In this document: positions 6,141 through 8,122 of the stretch, one piece after another | How the letters are laid out: every line of letters starts with the position of its first letter | How positions within the stretch are numbered: the stretch's first letter is position 1 | Source of the DNA: an uncultured Oscillospiraceae bacterium | Lineage (GTDB): Bacteria > Bacillota > Clostridia > Oscillospirales > Oscillospiraceae | Direction: 5' to 3' | NCBI GenBank assembly: GCA_934668295.1 | Contig: CAKUND010000092.1 | Location: 1-8,122 of the forward strand | Length of the DNA stretch: 8,122 nucleotides | The notes under the pieces: model-generated | What the model saw: only the letters and a program-made list of their open reading frames with translations | Databases searched by the model: none | Told to the model about the DNA's origin: nothing | Made by a program: the position numbers and the translations under genes

Positions 6141-7106
6141 TTATTCCGTGGACTCAAACGAGTCCGGCATCTTCGCTGTTCCCCGCGCCAGCAGCGGCAC
6201 GTACCAGCTGTCGTAATCCGGCGGGAGCATATTGCGGTACAGGCAGCCTCTCGTATCTCCGGTACGTACATCCTCCCAGTCCATGCCCCACGGCCTCAGA
6301 TAGATCCGAAAGCGCACCCAGCCGCCGTTTTCATCCTCTGCGCGGCCCCAGATCAGGATCATGTGGTCAAACGACTGCACCTCCGACGCGCCGGGGTCGC
6401 ATTGAAAGCCGTCTGTCAGATCGCAGTCCAGATACGTGCCGGAGTCCGCCGTCATGCAGCCGGCGCCGGTCGTACCGGCCGAAAACGCGGTGCTTGCCCG
6501 CAGCAGAAGCTCGCCGGGCTCATTTTCCGTATCCCAGACGGTGAGCGTTCCGGTCTGCCCGCGCACGCTGATGTGCGCGCAGGCGTCCCATGCGGTATCC
6601 TTCAGATACTGCAGATCTTCGCTTGCGTCGGTGATGACATGCCAGCCGTACCAGTCTCCGGCCCAGTAGGCCGCATACTCCGGCTCCGTATCCGTTTCCC
6701 CGGCCGGCTCCTGCGTCTGCTCCGGCAGCAGAGGCGCGGCGGACGGCGAACGGGAAAACCTCATGCGGATATCGGCGTCAAAAAAGCCGATCTCGATCGT
6801 ATTGTCGTCGAGCGTCCCTTCGCAGCGCGCGCTGCCCATCGTCAGCGTGAGCCGTCCGCCCTCCGCGGCCCATTCGACCGCAGCGGCTTCGCCGTCCACG
6901 CAGAAAACGCCCTCGCCTCCCGTGTTCAGCGCAAGATAGGTCTGGCCGCTGTAGACCTCATCCATCGGCTGCCAGTCGCCGCCGTAGACGCTGACCTGCT
7001 CACCATGGAACCGGCCGAGTCCCACAGCGGACTGTGTTTGGCGCGTACAGGCGCAGAGCGCCAGAAGCAGCGCAGCGGCAAGCAGAAGCACGCCTGTCCG
7101 TTTCAT
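6141..7106 (-). CDS. Lipoprotein with a lipocalin-like N-domain and a GDWYGW/YLRPWG C-domain
   Basis: 321 residues. The signal peptide has KR, a hydrophobic run (5-17) and the lipobox LCAC with the lipidated Cys at 20, so the protein is anchored on the outer face of the cell membrane. Residues about 28-118 read as short beta strands (YLALNTGGEGVFCVDGE, LTLTMG, GTLDDNTIEI, ADIRMRFSRS). This is the pattern of small lipocalin-like domains of clostridial lipoproteins, a low-confidence guess. A Pro/Glu/Thr linker (121-143) leads to the C-domain (147-316): YWAGDWYGW (147-155), WDACAHI (173-179), GTLTVWD (186-192), YLRPWGMDWEDVR (269-281) and WYVPLL (301-306), then MPDS. This domain is homologous to that of the next gene. 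GGGGGAGG lies about 4 bases before the ATG at 7106. The gap to the next gene is 16 bases, so the two form an operon. Function is unknown. Confidence 0.85.
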   Translation of the reverse strand: MKRTGVLLLAAALLLALCACTRQTQSAVGLGRFHGEQVSVYGGDWQPMDEVYSGQTYLALNTGGEGVFCVDGEAAAVEWAAEGGRLTLTMGSARCEGTLDDNTIEIGFFDADIRMRFSRSPSAAPLLPEQTQEPAGETDTEPEYAAYWAGDWYGWHVITDASEDLQYLKDTAWDACAHISVRGQTGTLTVWDTENEPGELLLRASTAFSAGTTGAGCMTADSGTYLDCDLTDGFQCDPGASEVQSFDHMILIWGRAEDENGGWVRFRIYLRPWGMDWEDVRTGDTRGCLYRNMLPPDYDSWYVPLLARGTAKMPDSFESTE

Positions 7107-7141
7107 CCGGCCTCCCCCTTCCGCCTGTTTTTTTCCTTTTC

Positions 7142-7170
7142 AGTATACAACACCCCGAAAAAAAGTGCAA
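7142..7170 (-). promoter_or_regulatory. Promoter of the lipoprotein/zinc-ribbon/mutase unit
   Basis: On the minus strand, TTGCAC (7165-7170), a 17-base spacer and TATACT (7142-7147). The predicted start near 7135 gives a leader of about 29 bases to the ATG at 7106. It lies just downstream of a terminator, which isolates the unit from upstream transcription. Confidence 0.7.
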
Positions 7171-7171
7171 G

Positions 7172-7197
7172 AAAAAGTCCCCCGCCCAAAAGGCGGG
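7172..7197 (-). terminator. Intrinsic terminator upstream of the lipoprotein operon
   Basis: Arms CCCGCC (7181-7186) and GGCGGG (7192-7197) enclose a 5-base loop. On the minus strand the stem is followed by GGACTTTTTC. It ends minus-strand transcription from the 7200-7600 region just before the operon promoter. No recognisable gene feeds it except the transposase further upstream. Confidence 0.7.
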
Positions 7198-7368
7198 CAT
7201 CATACGACAGGGAACAGGAACAGCAGTATGATCTGCTGTTTCTGTTCTTGTATCATTTGATTTCGTGTGATTAAGATAGAAACAGATCGGTGAATTAAGA
7301 ACAATAGAATCTATCTAAGCGATTTAAAGGCGCACTTCTATACACCTTTTGGTGTACCGTGTGAGCGG
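7198..7368. other. AT-richer spacer with a long hairpin and no gene seen
   Basis: I see no gene. A hairpin with 15-bp arms (GAACAGGAACAGCAG 7212-7226 and 7233-7247, one G-T wobble, loop TATGAT) has outer flanks that also pair imperfectly (ATCATAC-like against GTATCAT). TACACC/GGTGTA (7341-7346/7351-7356) with a TTTT loop lies at the edge of the following repeat. The rest (7250-7335) is plain AT-rich sequence. Confidence 0.4.
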
Positions 7369-7506
7369 CCCTTGCCTCTCCCTTTGGGAGAGGTGGCCAA
7401 GCGCAGCGAGGACGGAGAGGGTAAACAATGACCATATTATTCAAAAACGGCTGCAAGGCCCTCTCAGTCACCTGCGGTGACAGCTCTCCCAAAGGGAGAG
7501 CCAAGG
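7369..7506. repeat. Inverted pair of palindromic repeats (MITE- or REPIN-like)
   Basis: The left arm contains CCTCTCCC-TTT-GGGAGAGG (7375-7393), followed by GTGGCC and later GGAGAGGG (7414-7421). The right arm is the reverse complement of a close copy: GCTCTCCC-AAA-GGGAGAGC (7483-7501), preceded by GTCACC/GGTGA and CCCTC (7460-7464). The outer ends CCTTG (7370-7374) and CAAGG (7502-7506) also match in inverted orientation. Between them lie about 40 bases of unrelated sequence. I recall similar CTCTCCCTTTGGGAGAG-type intergenic repeats in many copies in gut Clostridia. This is a non-coding mobile repeat candidate, and open frames crossing it are not genes. Confidence 0.65.
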
Positions 7507-7541
7507 GGCTGTACCCCGTTACACAGTATATTGGCATGAGA

Positions 7542-7583
7542 AATGGAGCGTATCTGTACCGATACGCTCCATTACCTGTTTTT
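7542..7583 (+). terminator. Perfect 13-bp hairpin with a trailing T-run
   Basis: Exact arms lie at 7542-7554 (AATGGAGCGTATC) and 7561-7573, with loop TGTACC. On the plus strand a run of five T starts five bases after the stem (7579-7583), so it may be a weak terminator. It also lies just beyond the 3' end of the transposase gene and could belong to the end of that insertion sequence. Confidence 0.4.
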
Positions 7584-7593
7584 CGACCGCCCA

Positions 7594-8122
7594 TCAAAAG
7601 GGCGGGAGACAGCGGCTGTCAGCAGCACAGGATGACCGGGCAGCCGGCGCGGCCGGAGAGGCAGGACAGGAATTGGAAGGCCGCGCACACGCCGCAGCAG
7701 GCGCGGCTCGGGCAAAGTTGAACACCGTAAAGGCGGCAAATATTTTCTGAAGCACCAGATCGGATTTTCTGGAATGAAGATGGATCAAGCCAACTGTGTA
7801 TTTGAGCTCGCGGAACGACGTTTCAATGCCCCAGCGTCGGGCGTATAGATCCCGCAGCGCCGAAAGTGGAAACTGCTCAGCGTCCAGATTGGTGATCAGC
7901 AGCTGCGTTCTTCCGTCTTTCAGCGTCAAGCGTACGATTCTTGCCGAAAATTCATAAAAAGCCGTGCTTTCTGTGCCCAGAAAATCAAACGGAATGCTGT
8001 TTGGAAGCCGGTAATAGTGCTCCGGAACAGGAATGCCTTGCTGCCTGAGCTGCTGCGGCGTCAGCCGTCCCAGCGTCATGCGGACAGGCAGGTCGAATTC
8101 CGGCGTGTCGGGCAGTTTCACG
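7594..8122 (-). CDS. IS4-family transposase, 3' part (N-terminus beyond the window, C-terminus abnormal)
   Basis: The frame is open to the window edge. The GTG at 8121 is more likely an internal valine than a start. About 175 residues are visible. LLITNLDAEQFP followed by LYARRWGIETSFRELK carries the IS4 YREK signature, here Tyr93, Arg96, Glu100 (the catalytic Glu of DDE) and Lys107, counted from the first visible codon. Then come YTVGLIHLHSRK and IFAAFTVFNFAR, the usual helix after the catalytic Glu. After residue ~139 the sequence turns into Ala/Cys/Ser/Pro-rich noise (AAPAAACARPSN...) to the stop at 7594-7596. IS4 relatives normally continue 60 or more residues with a VNF-type motif, so a frameshift or deletion near nt 7705-7720 is likely. 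The reading frame two bases off stops at 7619-7621. The two catalytic aspartates are outside the window or not identifiable. Activity is doubtful. Confidence 0.8.
   Translation of the reverse strand, partial: VKLPDTPEFDLPVRMTLGRLTPQQLRQQGIPVPEHYYRLPNSIPFDFLGTESTAFYEFSARIVRLTLKDGRTQLLITNLDAEQFPLSALRDLYARRWGIETSFRELKYTVGLIHLHSRKSDLVLQKIFAAFTVFNFARAAPAAACARPSNSCPASPAAPAARSSCAADSRCLPPF

Noticed and set aside
6125..6271. N-terminal extension of the zinc-ribbon protein (49 extra residues)
   Set aside because: It overlaps the end of the lipoprotein gene and is Arg/Cys-rich noise. The ATG at 6124 has AAAGGAG at the right distance and starts just before the zinc ribbon.
6123..7274. 383-residue open frame on the plus strand
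   Set aside because: It is antisense to the lipoprotein gene, rich in Arg/Ala/His, has no ribosome binding site and no family resemblance. The minus strand has a signal peptide, lipobox and conserved domain.
7369..7506. Possible CRISPR array
   Set aside because: There are only two copies, in inverted orientation, with internal palindromes. There is no regular spacing and no cas gene.
7295..7721. Open frames of about 100 residues on both strands
   Set aside because: They run through the palindromic repeat and hairpins, have no ribosome binding site, and the translations match the usual repeat artefacts.

Overview
The window looks like a chromosomal segment of a moderately GC-rich anaerobic Firmicute, most likely a Clostridia/Oscillospiraceae-type gut bacterium. 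The grounds are strong AGGAGG-type ribosome binding sites, sigma-A promoters of the TTGnnn-17-TATAAT type, a lipobox ending in LCAC, the two-part hairpin repeat common in this group, and an IS4-family transposase with the YREK signature. The lineage is an inference from style, since no rRNA is present.

Layout. Positions 1-168 hold a leader with a strong terminator hairpin and a competing hairpin, followed by a gene start at 169 that breaks off near 384. Positions 390-1842 hold three decayed genes of a uronate/pectin type cluster: a minus-strand DUF624 (YesL-like) membrane protein with an internal out-of-frame deletion, a KDPG aldolase without its N-terminal third, and a 2-keto-3-deoxygluconate kinase without its middle. 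Positions 1893-2086 are a run of hairpins between convergent units. A PPP/calcineurin-type phosphoesterase lies on the minus strand (2111-2857) with a clear promoter. A structured gap of about 460 bases follows, then tRNA-Pro(GGG) on the minus strand with its own promoter and terminator.

Positions 3527-7106 hold a minus-strand gene set. From its promoter near 7142-7170 it reads a lipoprotein, a zinc-ribbon single-pass membrane protein, and a phosphoglucomutase/phosphomannomutase. The first two share a homologous outer domain with the signature GDWYGW ... WDACA ... YLRPWG-x2-WEDVR ... WYxPL. I do not recognise a characterised function for this domain, and it is the best candidate here for something undescribed. 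The last part holds an inverted pair of hairpin repeats (7369-7506) and the 3' part of an IS4-family transposase cut by the window edge.

The intact genes (phosphatase, tRNA, lipoprotein, zinc-ribbon protein, phosphoglucomutase) look functional. The 1-1842 segment is a graveyard of at least four junctions within about 1.2 kb. It is either real reductive decay or an assembly chimera, and the sequence alone cannot separate these.
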